NCBI GenBank assembly: GCA_963666865.1
Contig: OY763072.1
Location: 3,410,001-3,474,000, forward strand
DNA: 64,000 nucleotides
Direction: 5' to 3'
DNA from: Bin87 sp963666865
GTDB taxonomy: Bacteria > Chloroflexota > Dehalococcoidia > Lucifugimonadales > UBA3495
Part shown: positions 1 through 9,074 of the stretch, piece by piece
Numbering within the stretch: the stretch's first letter is position 1
Layout of the letters: each line of letters starts with the position of its first letter
Translations under genes and position numbers: made by a program
Notes under the pieces: model-generated
What the model was told of the DNA's origin: nothing
The model's database searches: none
What the model saw: only the letters and a program-made list of their open reading frames with translations

Positions 1-39
1 CATTGCCATCAATTACGAACTCGCCACGGAGGTTCCACT

Positions 40-1266
40 ATGGCCGTGCAGCCCTACACTATCGACGTACCCGATGACGTGCTGGAAGACCTCAGGCACC
101 GGCTGGCCCACGTGCGTTGGCCCGATGAGATTCCCGGCGCGGAATGGGACTACGGTTCCAACCTGGACTACATCAAGGAGTTGGTGGACTACTGGCGCGA
201 CGGTTTCGACTGGCGCAAGGCCGAGGCCGGCCTCAACGCCTTCGCCAACTTCTACACCACCATTGATGGCCAGGGCATCCACTTCATCCACGAGAAGGGG
301 AAAGGGCCGAACCCCATGCCCATCATTGTAACCCACGGATGGCCCGGTTCCATTTACGAGATGTACAAGATCATCCCCATGCTCACCGACCCGGCCAGCC
401 ACGGCGGCGACCCGGCCGACTCCTTCGACGTGGTGGTGCCTTCGATGCCGGGCTATGGGTTCAGCGCCCAGACCCGCGAGCGGGGTGTGAACACCCGCAG
501 GATCGCTGAGCTGTGGGACAGGCTGATGGCCGACGAGCTGGGCTACCAGCGTTACGCCGCCCAGGGCGGCGACTGGGGCGCCGGCGTGACCGCGCGTTTG
601 GGTTACCACCATGCCAACCACGTGCTGGGCATCCACACCACCTCCGTGACCCAGGCCATCCCCTACCAGGGGGCCAGCCTGGAAGGGTTGAGTATGCGCG
701 AGCGGCTGGAGCAGGTCATCGGCACGCCCCAGGGGGGCTACCGCCGGGACTTCGCCGCCACTTTGTCCGATGCAGAGCTGGGTATGATCGACCAGCGGGT
801 GTCGTGGCAGGCCGCCGAGGGCGGCTACGCCCATATACAGGGCACCAAACCCCAGACCCTGGCCTATGGACTCAACGACTCTCCGGTGGGTCTATGCGCC
901 TGGATCGTCGAGAAGTACCGCACCTGGAGCGACTGCAACGGCGACGTGGAGAGCGTGTACACCAAGGACGACCTGCTGACCACCGTGATGATTTACTGGG
1001 TCACCCAGACCATCAACTCCAGCACGCGCCTTTACTACGAAAACAGCCGGACGCCGTGGTATTTTGGTCCCGACGACCAGATCGGCGTCCCCTGCGCCAT
1101 CGCGGTGTTCCCGAAGGAACTATCCACGCCGCCGCGCTCCTGGGCGGAACGCACCTACAACGTGCAGCGCTGGACGGAGATGGACAGCGGCGGGCACTTT
1201 GCGGCGCTGGAAAAGCCGGCGGAACTGGTCGCTGATATGCGGGAGTTTTTCCGTGGTCTGCGATAA
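40..1266 (+). CDS. Epoxide hydrolase, EHN-domain alpha/beta hydrolase
   Basis: The 408-residue protein has the N-terminal epoxide hydrolase (EHN) region at about residues 4-110, then an alpha/beta hydrolase fold. HGWPGS at 99-104 is the oxyanion-hole motif, GGDWG at 176-180 carries the expected nucleophile Asp178, and His386 in SGGHFAALEKP fits the catalytic histidine. Family members open epoxides to diols through a covalent ester intermediate; the natural substrate cannot be read from the sequence. The length is normal for microsomal-type bacterial epoxide hydrolases. The ATG at 40 follows a GGAGG-like site (CGGAGG). The next gene, 107 bp downstream on the same strand, is a flavin monooxygenase, so the two could act in one oxidative degradation route (inference). 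Confidence 0.88.
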   Translation: MAVQPYTIDVPDDVLEDLRHRLAHVRWPDEIPGAEWDYGSNLDYIKELVDYWRDGFDWRKAEAGLNAFANFYTTIDGQGIHFIHEKGKGPNPMPIIVTHGWPGSIYEMYKIIPMLTDPASHGGDPADSFDVVVPSMPGYGFSAQTRERGVNTRRIAELWDRLMADELGYQRYAAQGGDWGAGVTARLGYHHANHVLGIHTTSVTQAIPYQGASLEGLSMRERLEQVIGTPQGGYRRDFAATLSDAELGMIDQRVSWQAAEGGYAHIQGTKPQTLAYGLNDSPVGLCAWIVEKYRTWSDCNGDVESVYTKDDLLTTVMIYWVTQTINSSTRLYYENSRTPWYFGPDDQIGVPCAIAVFPKELSTPPRSWAERTYNVQRWTEMDSGGHFAALEKPAELVADMREFFRGLR

Positions 1267-1373
1267 GGGGAGTCCTTGCTGACATCCTCCGCAAAACCCG
1301 TTAACATATTCGGCATCATCACCTCGAACCAGAGGCCGACCGACACGGCCATCAACAAGGAGGAACCCGTTAG

Positions 1374-2558
1374 ATGATTACCAAGTTTGGCAGCCTTTGG
1401 GCCGGCAACGTCGATATGGACAACCCCGGCTACCAGGGCACCCCCGCCAACGACCGCTGGCTTTCCGACGAGGAACTGGCCGGCGGCGGCATCGAAAAGG
1501 CCGAGCAGATTGCCATTGCCATGGATCGCCTGGGCTACGATACATTCTGGGCCGCCGAGCACCACTTCCAGCGGGAAGGGTACGAGGTTATTCCCAACCT
1601 GCTGATGCTGTGGGTACATCTGGCCCACCTGACCGAGAGCCTGCGCTTCGGTTGCGGCTTCAACATCAACCCCATGTGGAACCCCCTGCGCCTGGCCGAG
1701 GACTACGCCACCGCCGACTGGCTCACCGACGGCCGGGTGCGGTTCGGCGTGGGGCGCGGCTACCACACCCGCGAGGTGGAGGTATTCGGCGCGCCCATCA
1801 TGGACCAGAACGCCAACCGGGAGCTCTTTGAGGAGCAGGTGGAAGTCATCTGGAAGGCGTTTAACCAGCGCAGTTTCTCCCATCACGGCAAGCACTACGA
1901 CATTCCGCCCAACGTGCCCTATCGCGGCTACGACCTGGAGGAGATTACCCTGGTGCCCCGGCCCAAGTACGAGGTAGAGTGGTGGCAGCCGGTGGTGTCA
2001 GCCAGCGACCGGGCCATCAACTTTATGGCGAAATGGGGCATCAAGGGCATCATCGGCGGCGGCGCGGCCACCGGCGGAGCCAGCGACGAGGTAATCCACC
2101 GCTGGCAAGCGATCCATGCCGAGCACGGCAAGGAATATGAGCTGGGCGAGGGCCTCGCTGTGGGCTATTCCGTGCAGATCGCTAATTCGGAGAAGGAGGC
2201 CATGGACCAGGCCCGCTACTGGATGGAGGAGCGGGTTAAGATGTTCGGTCCCCTGGGCTTCATCGCCGGTCTGACCCAGGAACAGCTGGACGCGCTCAAT
2301 GCCTTTGGCCGTCCGGTGCCGCAGGGCCTGAAGATGCCGACCATCGAGGACTCGGTGGAGGCGGGTCAGTACCTGGTGGGTCCACCGGACCGCATCACCG
2401 AACAGTTGATGGCGATACAGGAACGCTACCCCGGCTTGGAGGAAATCAACATCGGCGTCACCAACATGGGAATGCCGACCTCCGCGTCGCTGGACCAATT
2501 GGAGTGGTTCGCCCGGGACGTAATGCCCCACTTTGCCACCAAGGGCGGGGATAACTAG
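1374..2558 (+). CDS. LLM class flavin-dependent oxidoreductase (luciferase-like monooxygenase)
   Basis: The 394-residue protein is a bacterial luciferase-like TIM barrel. The N-terminal AEHHF motif at about 61-65, the strand-turn region GRVRFGVGRGYH in the first third and a C-terminal end typical of the family (WFARDVMPHF) support this. Such enzymes use FMNH2 or F420H2 with O2 to hydroxylate or cleave small organics; cofactor and substrate are unknown here. The start is set by AAGGAGG about 10 bases before the ATG. It is one of four LLM proteins in the window and sits just behind an epoxide hydrolase gene. Confidence 0.86.
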   Translation: MITKFGSLWAGNVDMDNPGYQGTPANDRWLSDEELAGGGIEKAEQIAIAMDRLGYDTFWAAEHHFQREGYEVIPNLLMLWVHLAHLTESLRFGCGFNINPMWNPLRLAEDYATADWLTDGRVRFGVGRGYHTREVEVFGAPIMDQNANRELFEEQVEVIWKAFNQRSFSHHGKHYDIPPNVPYRGYDLEEITLVPRPKYEVEWWQPVVSASDRAINFMAKWGIKGIIGGGAATGGASDEVIHRWQAIHAEHGKEYELGEGLAVGYSVQIANSEKEAMDQARYWMEERVKMFGPLGFIAGLTQEQLDALNAFGRPVPQGLKMPTIEDSVEAGQYLVGPPDRITEQLMAIQERYPGLEEINIGVTNMGMPTSASLDQLEWFARDVMPHFATKGGDN

Positions 2559-2585
2559 GCCGGCTCTCACGATATGAGTAAATCG

Positions 2586-2610
2586 AGTCGGCGGCGGAAT
2601 GCCGCCGACT
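2586..2610 (+). terminator. Perfect 10-bp hairpin after the LLM gene
   Basis: AGTCGGCGGC and GCCGCCGACT pair over 10 bp around a 5-nt loop, 28 bp after the stop codon at 2558. No run of T follows, so this is a terminator-like or 3' stabilising hairpin and not a clear rho-independent terminator. The stretch 2611-2813 after it is AT-rich, with no gene seen, and probably carries the promoter of the NERD genes. Confidence 0.45.
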
Positions 2611-2813
2611 TGGTCTAACCCACTACCGGGGATTTATTTTATTTTCTAAAATTTCCTCAATATACAGGCAAATTCTGTAGTGTTGGTGCCAAGTTGCCTA
2701 TGATGACCCTAACGCCGTCGGAAAACTGATGACAGTAAGTAATTGCAGCCCCAACGTCAATCCTGTTAAAGTAGCGTGAATTCAGCACTAGCCCGATATT
2801 GGGAGTTGATCCG

Positions 2814-3407
2814 ATGGCAACCATGGTTCCGGCCGCCATACCGGAAGCCCCAGCGGCCGACCGGGAAGTGTTCGATATGTTGCGTGACGACCCTGCCACC
2901 GATGGTTGGGTAATTATCCACGGTGTGAAGCCGCCTGGCGCAGACCAGCGACAGCAGGAGATTGACTTCCTAGCCCTGGTGCCCGACGCCGCCATCCTCT
3001 TCGTAGAGGTCAAACGTGGCGGGTTTGAGGTCAAACAGGGCCAATGGTATGCCTTGCGGACCAGTGAGCCGATTGACCGGCCCGGCCGGCAAACCGAAAA
3101 AGCGATGTTTGACTTGGACGACCGGTTGCGCAACCGATTTTCCGATTGGAGCGCCGATGCCGAACTGGCGATGGACTGTGTCATATTGTTCACCGACACC
3201 ACTTGGCCACCGCACCTACGCCCATTGGACCACCCCACTGTCGGCTTGCCCGATCTGGAGCTGAGGTTTCAGCAATCCCTGGGCGAGCGGCTGGCTGAAA
3301 TTGCGCAAGAAACCCGCGCGTACTTTCCCGACGGTGTCCGGTTGGACTCCCAAACCATCAAAGACATTCAGGATTATCTGCTGTCTGAACGCCTCAGTAG
3401 CCGTTAA
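2814..3407 (+). CDS. NERD-domain nuclease-like protein (stand-alone)
   Basis: The 197-residue protein is almost entirely one NERD (nuclease-related) domain of the PD-(D/E)xK kind: EIDFLAL supplies the acidic residue and VEVKRGG the (D/E)xK element. It aligns along its whole length with the first ~190 residues of the next gene: both share DPATDGW near the start, then EIDFL, GGF, WY, a TDTxWP segment and VGLPDL. The two genes are 29 bp apart, so they are likely co-transcribed. GGGAG lies 8 bases before ATG 2814; an upstream in-frame TTG at 2799 has no such site. The function is unproven; a DNA-processing or defence role is inferred from the helicase partner. Confidence 0.72.
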   Translation: MATMVPAAIPEAPAADREVFDMLRDDPATDGWVIIHGVKPPGADQRQQEIDFLALVPDAAILFVEVKRGGFEVKQGQWYALRTSEPIDRPGRQTEKAMFDLDDRLRNRFSDWSADAELAMDCVILFTDTTWPPHLRPLDHPTVGLPDLELRFQQSLGERLAEIAQETRAYFPDGVRLDSQTIKDIQDYLLSERLSSR

Positions 3408-3436
3408 GGTGCGGGGCAGCGCAGGGATAGCGCATC

Positions 3437-5248
3437 ATGGCTACGACGATACCGCGCGTTATCCCCGATGACGCGCCCAATTCGGAAAGACTGGTTTTCC
3501 AGCTTTTGCGCGAGGACCCGGCCACTGACGGCTGGATTGTCATTCACAAAATACGCCCCCGGCAGCGGCCTGGGCGTCGTCCGCGGGAAATTGATTTTCT
3601 CGTGCTAATTCCTGATGTCGCTCTCCTGTGCATCGAAGCCAAGGGCGGTGGATTCGTCATAGAGGGCGGTTCTTGGTATCGACCGGGCCCACCGCGCGAA
3701 CCCATTGAACCGCCCGTTGACCAAGCAGAAGCTGCCATGTATCTGATGCGGAACGAGTTGGTCAACCAATTTCGACGGCAGTGGGATGACGCTGAACTGC
3801 CAATCGGCTGCGCCGTAGTGCTAACCGATACTAACTGGCCCGAAGAAATACGCGAACCGGGGCGGCCGGTAGTAGGCTTGCCGGATTTGCAGCAGCAGGG
3901 AGCCAGAACGCTGGCCCAGCGGCTGGAGGAAATCGCGCAGACCGTTCGCGGTGAAATCGATCCCGCGCGACGACTATCCTTCAATTTGCCGACGGTGCAT
4001 TCAATTGCGGAGTATCTTCTGCCTACCGATGTAGTGCTTGTTCCGGTTCCGCGCCCGATTCCCTACCGTACCTTCGAGCACCTGCTAATCAGCCTTACGG
4101 AAGAACAGTATCAGTCTTTTGAAGCCGTCAACGAGAACGACCGGGTACTGTTCCACGGAGCCGCCGGCACCGGCAAGACGATGCTGGCACTGGAATTAGC
4201 CAAACGTCGCGCCGCCGCCGGAGACAGAGTTGCGTTGGTCTGTTACAACCGCATTCTAGGTGATTGGCTGGTTAGTGAATCGATGCAACACTTCAGATTG
4301 AGTGACGTCATCGGGAGCTTTTGGCACCACTTCGCTTATACCATCGTCGGGCGAGACCCATTATTCTGGCAGCAATTTTCCTCCGCTATGGACAGTGCTG
4401 CCGATAACGACGAGCGCTATGAGATACTATGCCCGGCTTACGCTAGCGATAGCCTGCTACAATCCGGCCCCATGTTTGACTACCTGATAGTTGATGAGTT
4501 GCAGGATATGTGCCAGGATCCGTACCTGGAGATTATGGACCTGGCGCTGCTTGGCGGTTTGCAGGGTGGCCGGTGGGCAATGTTCGCCGATTTCAACCAG
4601 CAGTTTATGAACTGGGGGCGCAACCCGGATTCCAACATCGCCAATCTGAATCAATACCTGGGCGATGGTCAATATGCGGAGCGGACTCTGGTCGTTAACT
4701 GCCGCAACACGCTGCCCATCATCACGGACGCTAGCAATATCAGCGGCATTGACCTGCCGGAAACTTATCAGAACACAATCAACGGGCCGTTGCCGTCCTA
4801 CGAATTCTGGCGCGACGATAGTGACCTGCGCATCCAACTCGACAGAGCCGTGCGCGGACTGGTCAACAACGGCGAGCAGACCAGTAACATCTTTGTGCTG
4901 GGAACCAGCGCCCTAGAACAGTCCGGCTTGGACTTGCTCAATCACGTCTATGCCGGCTACGGATTGTTTGACTGCCCTGGCATATACTGGCCGCCGCGCG
5001 CATCGTGCGACCAACTCCCTTGCTGCCAAATTGGAGTTGACGATAATAGCCACTTAAAGTTCCGTGAGGTACGCCGCTTCAAAGGCATGGAAAGCAAGGG
5101 CGTCATCCTGATTGTGGATCGCATGAATCTGCCTGACGATCGCGCAGCGTTGTATGTTGGGATGACCAGGGCGTGTATCAACTTGATTGTACTGGCCCAC
5201 GAGTCTGCAAGGCATAATCTCATTAGGCTCGTTGACCGCTCAATATAA
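3437..5248 (+). CDS. NERD nuclease - SF1 (UvrD-like) helicase fusion
   Basis: The 603-residue protein has an N-terminal NERD domain (about 1-195; EID 51-53 and IEAKG 66-70 are the nuclease motifs) followed by a superfamily 1 helicase core. Walker A is GAAGTGKT at 241-248, Walker B is VDELQD at 352-357, NCRN at 421-424 fits an arginine-bearing helicase motif, and the C-terminus has FKGMESKG and YVGMTRA (motifs V and VI). It would couple ATP-driven DNA translocation to cleavage. Domains of this type occur in DNA repair and in phage-defence islands. The stop lies 19 bp before the gpsA start. Confidence 0.82.
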   Translation: MATTIPRVIPDDAPNSERLVFQLLREDPATDGWIVIHKIRPRQRPGRRPREIDFLVLIPDVALLCIEAKGGGFVIEGGSWYRPGPPREPIEPPVDQAEAAMYLMRNELVNQFRRQWDDAELPIGCAVVLTDTNWPEEIREPGRPVVGLPDLQQQGARTLAQRLEEIAQTVRGEIDPARRLSFNLPTVHSIAEYLLPTDVVLVPVPRPIPYRTFEHLLISLTEEQYQSFEAVNENDRVLFHGAAGTGKTMLALELAKRRAAAGDRVALVCYNRILGDWLVSESMQHFRLSDVIGSFWHHFAYTIVGRDPLFWQQFSSAMDSAADNDERYEILCPAYASDSLLQSGPMFDYLIVDELQDMCQDPYLEIMDLALLGGLQGGRWAMFADFNQQFMNWGRNPDSNIANLNQYLGDGQYAERTLVVNCRNTLPIITDASNISGIDLPETYQNTINGPLPSYEFWRDDSDLRIQLDRAVRGLVNNGEQTSNIFVLGTSALEQSGLDLLNHVYAGYGLFDCPGIYWPPRASCDQLPCCQIGVDDNSHLKFREVRRFKGMESKGVILIVDRMNLPDDRAALYVGMTRACINLIVLAHESARHNLIRLVDRSI

Positions 5249-5267
5249 AGGCAGGGCAGGACTTCCT

Positions 5268-6284
5268 GTGTCCTTTAGCCCTTATTTCTCTACCGCCGTC
5301 GTGGGCGCCACCACCTGGGGCACTACCCTGGCTATTCTCACAGCCCGGGCTGGCGTTCCCGTCACCCTCCTCTGCCGCACTCCCGACGAGGCGGACGCCC
5401 TGCGGCGGGTCGGCGAGCATACCCGCCGCTTGCCCGGCGTTCCTTTCCCCGCTGCTCTTGTCCCAGAGCATGACCCTGCGTCGGCCCTGCGCGATGCTCG
5501 TCTGGTGATTGTCGCCGTTCCATCCGACCGTTTCAGGCAGAACGTCCGCCGCATCGCCGGCTTCCTGTCGCCCGATGCCGTCGTCCTCAGCGCCACCAAG
5601 GGACTGGAACTGCCCGCCGGCCTGCGGATGAATGAAGTAATGGCCCAAGAGTTGCCCAACCACCATCCCGGCTGTTTCGCCGCCTTATCCGGCCCCAACC
5701 TGGCCGGCGAGATCATGAGTGGCAAGCCCGCCTTGACCGTGGTGGCGTCCGTGGATGAGGCATCCGGCCGGTTAGTCCAGGATACCCTGATGTCGCCAAC
5801 GTTTCGTGTCTATACCAGCGACGACGTGATTGGGGTAGAGCTTGGCGGCGCGCTGAAAAACATCATTGCGCTGGCCGCCGGCATGGCGGACGGCCTGGAA
5901 GCCGGCGACAACGCCAAGGCTGCGCTGGTAACCCGTGGTCTTAACGAGATCGGTCGCCTGGGCATCGCGGCCGGCGCAGAACTGATGACCTTCGCCGGCC
6001 TGGCGGGTCTGGGAGACGTCATGGCGACCTGCTCCAGTCCGCTGAGCCGCAACCGGCGCGTGGGCGAGGAACTGGCGCGGGGCCGTAAACTTCCCGAGAT
6101 ACTGGCCGGCATGGATGCCGTGGCCGAGGGCGTCAATACCACCGTGGCCGCCCTGGAGATGGCGGAACGTCTCGGCGTGGATATGCCCATAACCCGGCTG
6201 ATGTCGCAGGTGCTGTTCGAGGACCTGCCTGCCGCCGAGTGCATCCCGGTGCTGATGGAGCGCCCGCCGCGTTCGGAGTGGTAG
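5268..6284 (+). CDS. gpsA: Glycerol-3-phosphate dehydrogenase [NAD(P)+]
   Basis: The 338-residue enzyme reduces dihydroxyacetone phosphate to sn-glycerol 3-phosphate for phospholipid synthesis. Family marks are the N-terminal dinucleotide fold (VVGATTWGTT at 11-20), SATKGLE, LSGPNLAGEI, and LGGALKN with the catalytic Lys197, plus a C-terminal helical domain with the signature GLAGLGD. The usual GxGxxG reads GATTWG, so the middle glycine is a threonine. No ATG fits: the GTG at 5268 gives the normal family length, follows AGGGCAGG, and avoids overlap with the helicase gene; the longer frame from 5187 would run back into it. Confidence 0.88.
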   Translation: MSFSPYFSTAVVGATTWGTTLAILTARAGVPVTLLCRTPDEADALRRVGEHTRRLPGVPFPAALVPEHDPASALRDARLVIVAVPSDRFRQNVRRIAGFLSPDAVVLSATKGLELPAGLRMNEVMAQELPNHHPGCFAALSGPNLAGEIMSGKPALTVVASVDEASGRLVQDTLMSPTFRVYTSDDVIGVELGGALKNIIALAAGMADGLEAGDNAKAALVTRGLNEIGRLGIAAGAELMTFAGLAGLGDVMATCSSPLSRNRRVGEELARGRKLPEILAGMDAVAEGVNTTVAALEMAERLGVDMPITRLMSQVLFEDLPAAECIPVLMERPPRSEW

Positions 6285-6332
6285 TATAAAAAGTGTGAGA
6301 AGCCATACAACGTGACCGAAGGAGCAATAACG

Positions 6333-6848
6333 GTGGCAAGGTGGTCTCTTTACGGTGTGCGGGTTGATGCACAAGACAAACTCACTCGGCGAAAATACGT
6401 TTCCAGCCCTTCGGTGATGGGATGTAGCCTGATTACTGAAATCGCCAATATGTTGTCCGATTGGGGCATTGACGAACTGCTGGCTAAAAGCAGGGCATTG
6501 CAGTTGTTTGAAGTCGATTGGCGGCAACGAGATTGGATTTTGGCGGTCAGCTTGCGAGATGTGCTTGAATGGGGCGAGATGGCCGACGACAGCCGTCGGA
6601 TTCAATCTTGCATCGATTGTGATTGGGCATACATCCTCAACTTGGATGACCAGCGATTCGAGGTGTACCGCTACTTTCAGAAGGCACCCCACCAGCGAGG
6701 TCGGTATTCACACCTGCGCCCCGACAGTCGAGGAGACTATTATCCGGTGGCCTTGATTAAAGACTGGCCGCTGGCTGCCCTGCCGGAACCGTATGACTTT
6801 CTGCAAGAACTTATCGCCATTGAACCGGCTGCGGCGGGGAGGGAATAG
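6333..6848 (+). CDS. Uncharacterised 171-residue protein
   Basis: I do not recognise this family. The protein is soluble-looking, rich in Trp, Asp and Arg, with no membrane segment or clear catalytic motif; segments such as WRQRDWILAVSLRDVLEWG and CIDCDWAYILNLDD look like alternating strand and helix. GAAGGAG at 6318-6324 is 9 bases before GTG 6333, which favours that start over the in-frame GTG at 6312. It lies 48 bp after gpsA on the same strand and faces ispH end to end, with only 5 bp between stop codons. Confidence 0.55.
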   Translation: MARWSLYGVRVDAQDKLTRRKYVSSPSVMGCSLITEIANMLSDWGIDELLAKSRALQLFEVDWRQRDWILAVSLRDVLEWGEMADDSRRIQSCIDCDWAYILNLDDQRFEVYRYFQKAPHQRGRYSHLRPDSRGDYYPVALIKDWPLAALPEPYDFLQELIAIEPAAAGRE

Positions 6849-6853
6849 CGCCG

Positions 6854-7774
6854 TTAGCGTAACTCTCGCGGCAGGGTGAAGGTAATGTCTTCCTCCGCGC
6901 CCTCCAGCAGCGTCACCCTCTCCGGTTCCAGGGCGCCGATCACCGCCTCGACCAGGACCTCCGGCGTAGATGCCCCGGAAGTTATGCCGACCCGCCGGCA
7001 GTCGTTCAACCACTCCTGGTTGATCTCGTCCGCCCCGTTGATCAGGTAGGCGGGCACACCGTTGGCCTCGGCGACCTCCCGCAGGCGGTTGCAGTTGGAA
7101 GAGTTCTGGGCCCCGATAACCAGCACCAGGTCAACCTGGCTGGCCATGGTGGTGACGGCATCCTGCCGGTTGGTGGTGGCGTAGCAGATGTCGTTGCGCA
7201 CCAGGGCGGCGGGAAATCGCTCCTGGATTGCGCCGATGGCGTTGGCCGTGTCGCCCACCGAAAGGGTGGTCTGGGTGATGACGGCTACCTCGGTGTCCTC
7301 CGACCAGTTCATATCGGCGCTGACGGCCTGCTCCGACAGCGGGGCGGAGTCATTGATCAGCGTCATGGGCGCCTGCCCCATGGTGCCGCGCACTTCCTGA
7401 TGTCCTTGGTGGCCCACCAGCAGGACGCGCTTGCCCTCGCGGTGGTATTTCTTGGCTTCGTTGTGAACCCGTGTCACCAGCGGGCACACGGCGTCGATGA
7501 CGCGCAGGTTGCGGGCGGCGGCGCGCTCAAAGTCCTCCGGCGGCGAGCCGTGGGCCGAGAACACCACCAGCGAGCCGTCGGGCACCTCGTCCACCTCTTC
7601 CACCGTGATGGCGCCCTTGCGCTCCAACTCCGCAACCACGTAGGGGTTGTGCACGATCTGATGTTTTACGTACACCGGCGGCCCAAACCGTTCCAGGCAT
7701 TGCTCCACCACATCGATGGCCCGCACCACGCCGGCGCAGAACCCCCGGGGGGAACTGAGGACTACTTCAACCAT
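6854..7774 (-). CDS. ispH: 4-hydroxy-3-methylbut-2-enyl diphosphate reductase
   Basis: This is IspH (LytB), the [4Fe-4S] enzyme that makes IPP and DMAPP in the last step of the MEP isoprenoid pathway. Counting from the ATG at 7774 (306 residues), the three cluster cysteines are Cys13 (PRGFCAGV), Cys97 (DAVCPLVTRVH) and Cys197 (NDICYATTNRQ). The substrate-binding histidines lie in VHNPYV (His42), SAHG (His75) and GHQEVRGTMG (His124). An in-frame ATG at 7792 would add six residues (MESVAD); the shorter start matches the family and follows GGAG at a rather long distance. Confidence 0.93.
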   Translation of the reverse strand: MVEVVLSSPRGFCAGVVRAIDVVEQCLERFGPPVYVKHQIVHNPYVVAELERKGAITVEEVDEVPDGSLVVFSAHGSPPEDFERAAARNLRVIDAVCPLVTRVHNEAKKYHREGKRVLLVGHQGHQEVRGTMGQAPMTLINDSAPLSEQAVSADMNWSEDTEVAVITQTTLSVGDTANAIGAIQERFPAALVRNDICYATTNRQDAVTTMASQVDLVLVIGAQNSSNCNRLREVAEANGVPAYLINGADEINQEWLNDCRRVGITSGASTPEVLVEAVIGALEPERVTLLEGAEEDITFTLPRELR

Positions 7775-7806
7775 ATCCGCTACGCTCTCCAATCCATGTC
7801 GCCTGT

Positions 7807-7834
7807 GTAGGGGCGGATGATTATTCGCCCCTAC
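7807..7834. repeat. GTAGGGGCG palindromic repeat, copy 1 (AT core)
   Basis: A 28-bp inverted repeat with GTAGGGGCG and CGCCCCTAC ends and a GATGATTATT core. It lies between the 5' end of ispH and the 3' end of the amidohydrolase gene. It is one of 12 dispersed family members in this window. Confidence 0.85.
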
Positions 7835-7864
7835 GGGAGTTTCCTGACGATCAGTGGACGATGC

Positions 7865-9040
7865 TTAGGCTGCGTCCGGCGCCCAACCCCAGGGGCGCGG
7901 GCCCCAGCCGGCTTCGAAGACCTCGCCGCGCTTCACCGACAGCACCGGCGTGACGGCGCGTTCCGAGTTGCGTCCGTTGCCCAGCACGTCGTACACCACC
8001 CAGTCACCGTCCTGGATGTCCAGCACGGACACGTCGGCCTGCTTGCCCGTTTCCAGGCTGCCCAGCCGTTCCTCTTCGCCGATGGCCCGGGCGGGATTGA
8101 TGGTGCACATTTCCACCACCCGATCCAGGGTAAAGCCCATGGCGAGGAAGCGCGTCATCATTTCGGTCATGCTGTGGACGGTACGGATGCGGCCCGGCAC
8201 GGTGAGGTCGGTGCTGATGCAGTGGGGTTCCACGCCCTGGTCCAGCACCCGCTCGCCGATGTCGAAGCTGAAGTTGGCGCGCCCGTGGGCGGTGTCCAGC
8301 CAGACGCCGCGCTCGTGGGCCTCCCTGGCCTCGGGAACCAGGTTACCGTCGCTGTCCAGGACGCCGCCGGGGTTGGCGGTGAAGAAGTGGGTTACGATGT
8401 CGCCCGGCTCCATGATGGGCAGCAGGTCGCGGATCACCTCGGCGGGGTAGCGCTTTTCGGTGTCGCCAATGTGCACCATCAGGGGGACGCCGGCCTCTTT
8501 GGCGGCCCGCTTGGCCAGGCGGGGCATCTCCATGCCCATGATCTCCAGCGCGGGCGAAACCATACGGGCCTTGACGCCGCGAATGGCGCCGTTGCTTTCC
8601 TCAATCATCTGTATGGTGCGTTCCAGGTCGATGCTGCTGGGCGAGAAGATGTCGGGCGTGGTGGCCAGTCCGGTGCGGCAGATGTGCAGGAAGGGAATGA
8701 CCTCGGTGGCGTTGTTGGGGATGATGTGGGCCGGAAACCCGCCGTAGGTGTCGCAGCCGCTGCTGCCGGCGTCCACCATGGTGGTGACGCCGGCGCGGAC
8801 GCCGCCGATGTCGGCGTTGACGCCGTTGCCGTTGACGCCTTCGTACACGTGGGTGTGCAGGTCGATGAGGCCAGGGGTGACGTACTTGCCGCGTACCTCA
8901 ACCACCCGGGTTGCCTGGTCGGACGGTATGTCGGCGGCGATGGCGGCAATCTTGCCATCTTCGATGGCGACATCGTAAGCACCGTTCAAGTTCTGCGTCG
9001 GGTCAATTACCGTACCGCCTTTGATGAGCAGGTCGTACAT
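7865..9040 (-). CDS. Amidohydrolase/deacetylase family metallohydrolase
   Basis: The 391-residue TIM-barrel amidohydrolase has a full set of predicted metal ligands: His62 and His64 in DLHTHVYEG, Lys157 in GVKARM (likely carboxylated bridging lysine), His190 in MVHIGD, His218 in VTHFF and Asp278 in STDLT. This pattern matches the deacetylase-type group that includes dihydroorotase-like and N-acetyl amino-acid deacetylases; the substrate is unknown. GGAGGG lies 8-9 bases before ATG 9040. Its 5' end is divergent from the restriction gene, 71 bp away. Confidence 0.82.
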   Translation of the reverse strand: MYDLLIKGGTVIDPTQNLNGAYDVAIEDGKIAAIAADIPSDQATRVVEVRGKYVTPGLIDLHTHVYEGVNGNGVNADIGGVRAGVTTMVDAGSSGCDTYGGFPAHIIPNNATEVIPFLHICRTGLATTPDIFSPSSIDLERTIQMIEESNGAIRGVKARMVSPALEIMGMEMPRLAKRAAKEAGVPLMVHIGDTEKRYPAEVIRDLLPIMEPGDIVTHFFTANPGGVLDSDGNLVPEAREAHERGVWLDTAHGRANFSFDIGERVLDQGVEPHCISTDLTVPGRIRTVHSMTEMMTRFLAMGFTLDRVVEMCTINPARAIGEEERLGSLETGKQADVSVLDIQDGDWVVYDVLGNGRNSERAVTPVLSVKRGEVFEAGWGPRPWGWAPDAA

Positions 9041-9074
9041 ACGCGGGTTCCCTCCGAATGGTACGATTAGTCGC

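Noticed and set aside
2814..5248. Gabija-type defence system
   Set aside because: The helicase partner resembles GajB only in being UvrD-like; the nuclease is NERD-type, not an OLD/TOPRIM GajA protein.
7817..9070. 417-codon plus-strand frame opposite the amidohydrolase
   Set aside because: The minus strand has a full set of amidohydrolase metal ligands; the plus frame has no family mark.
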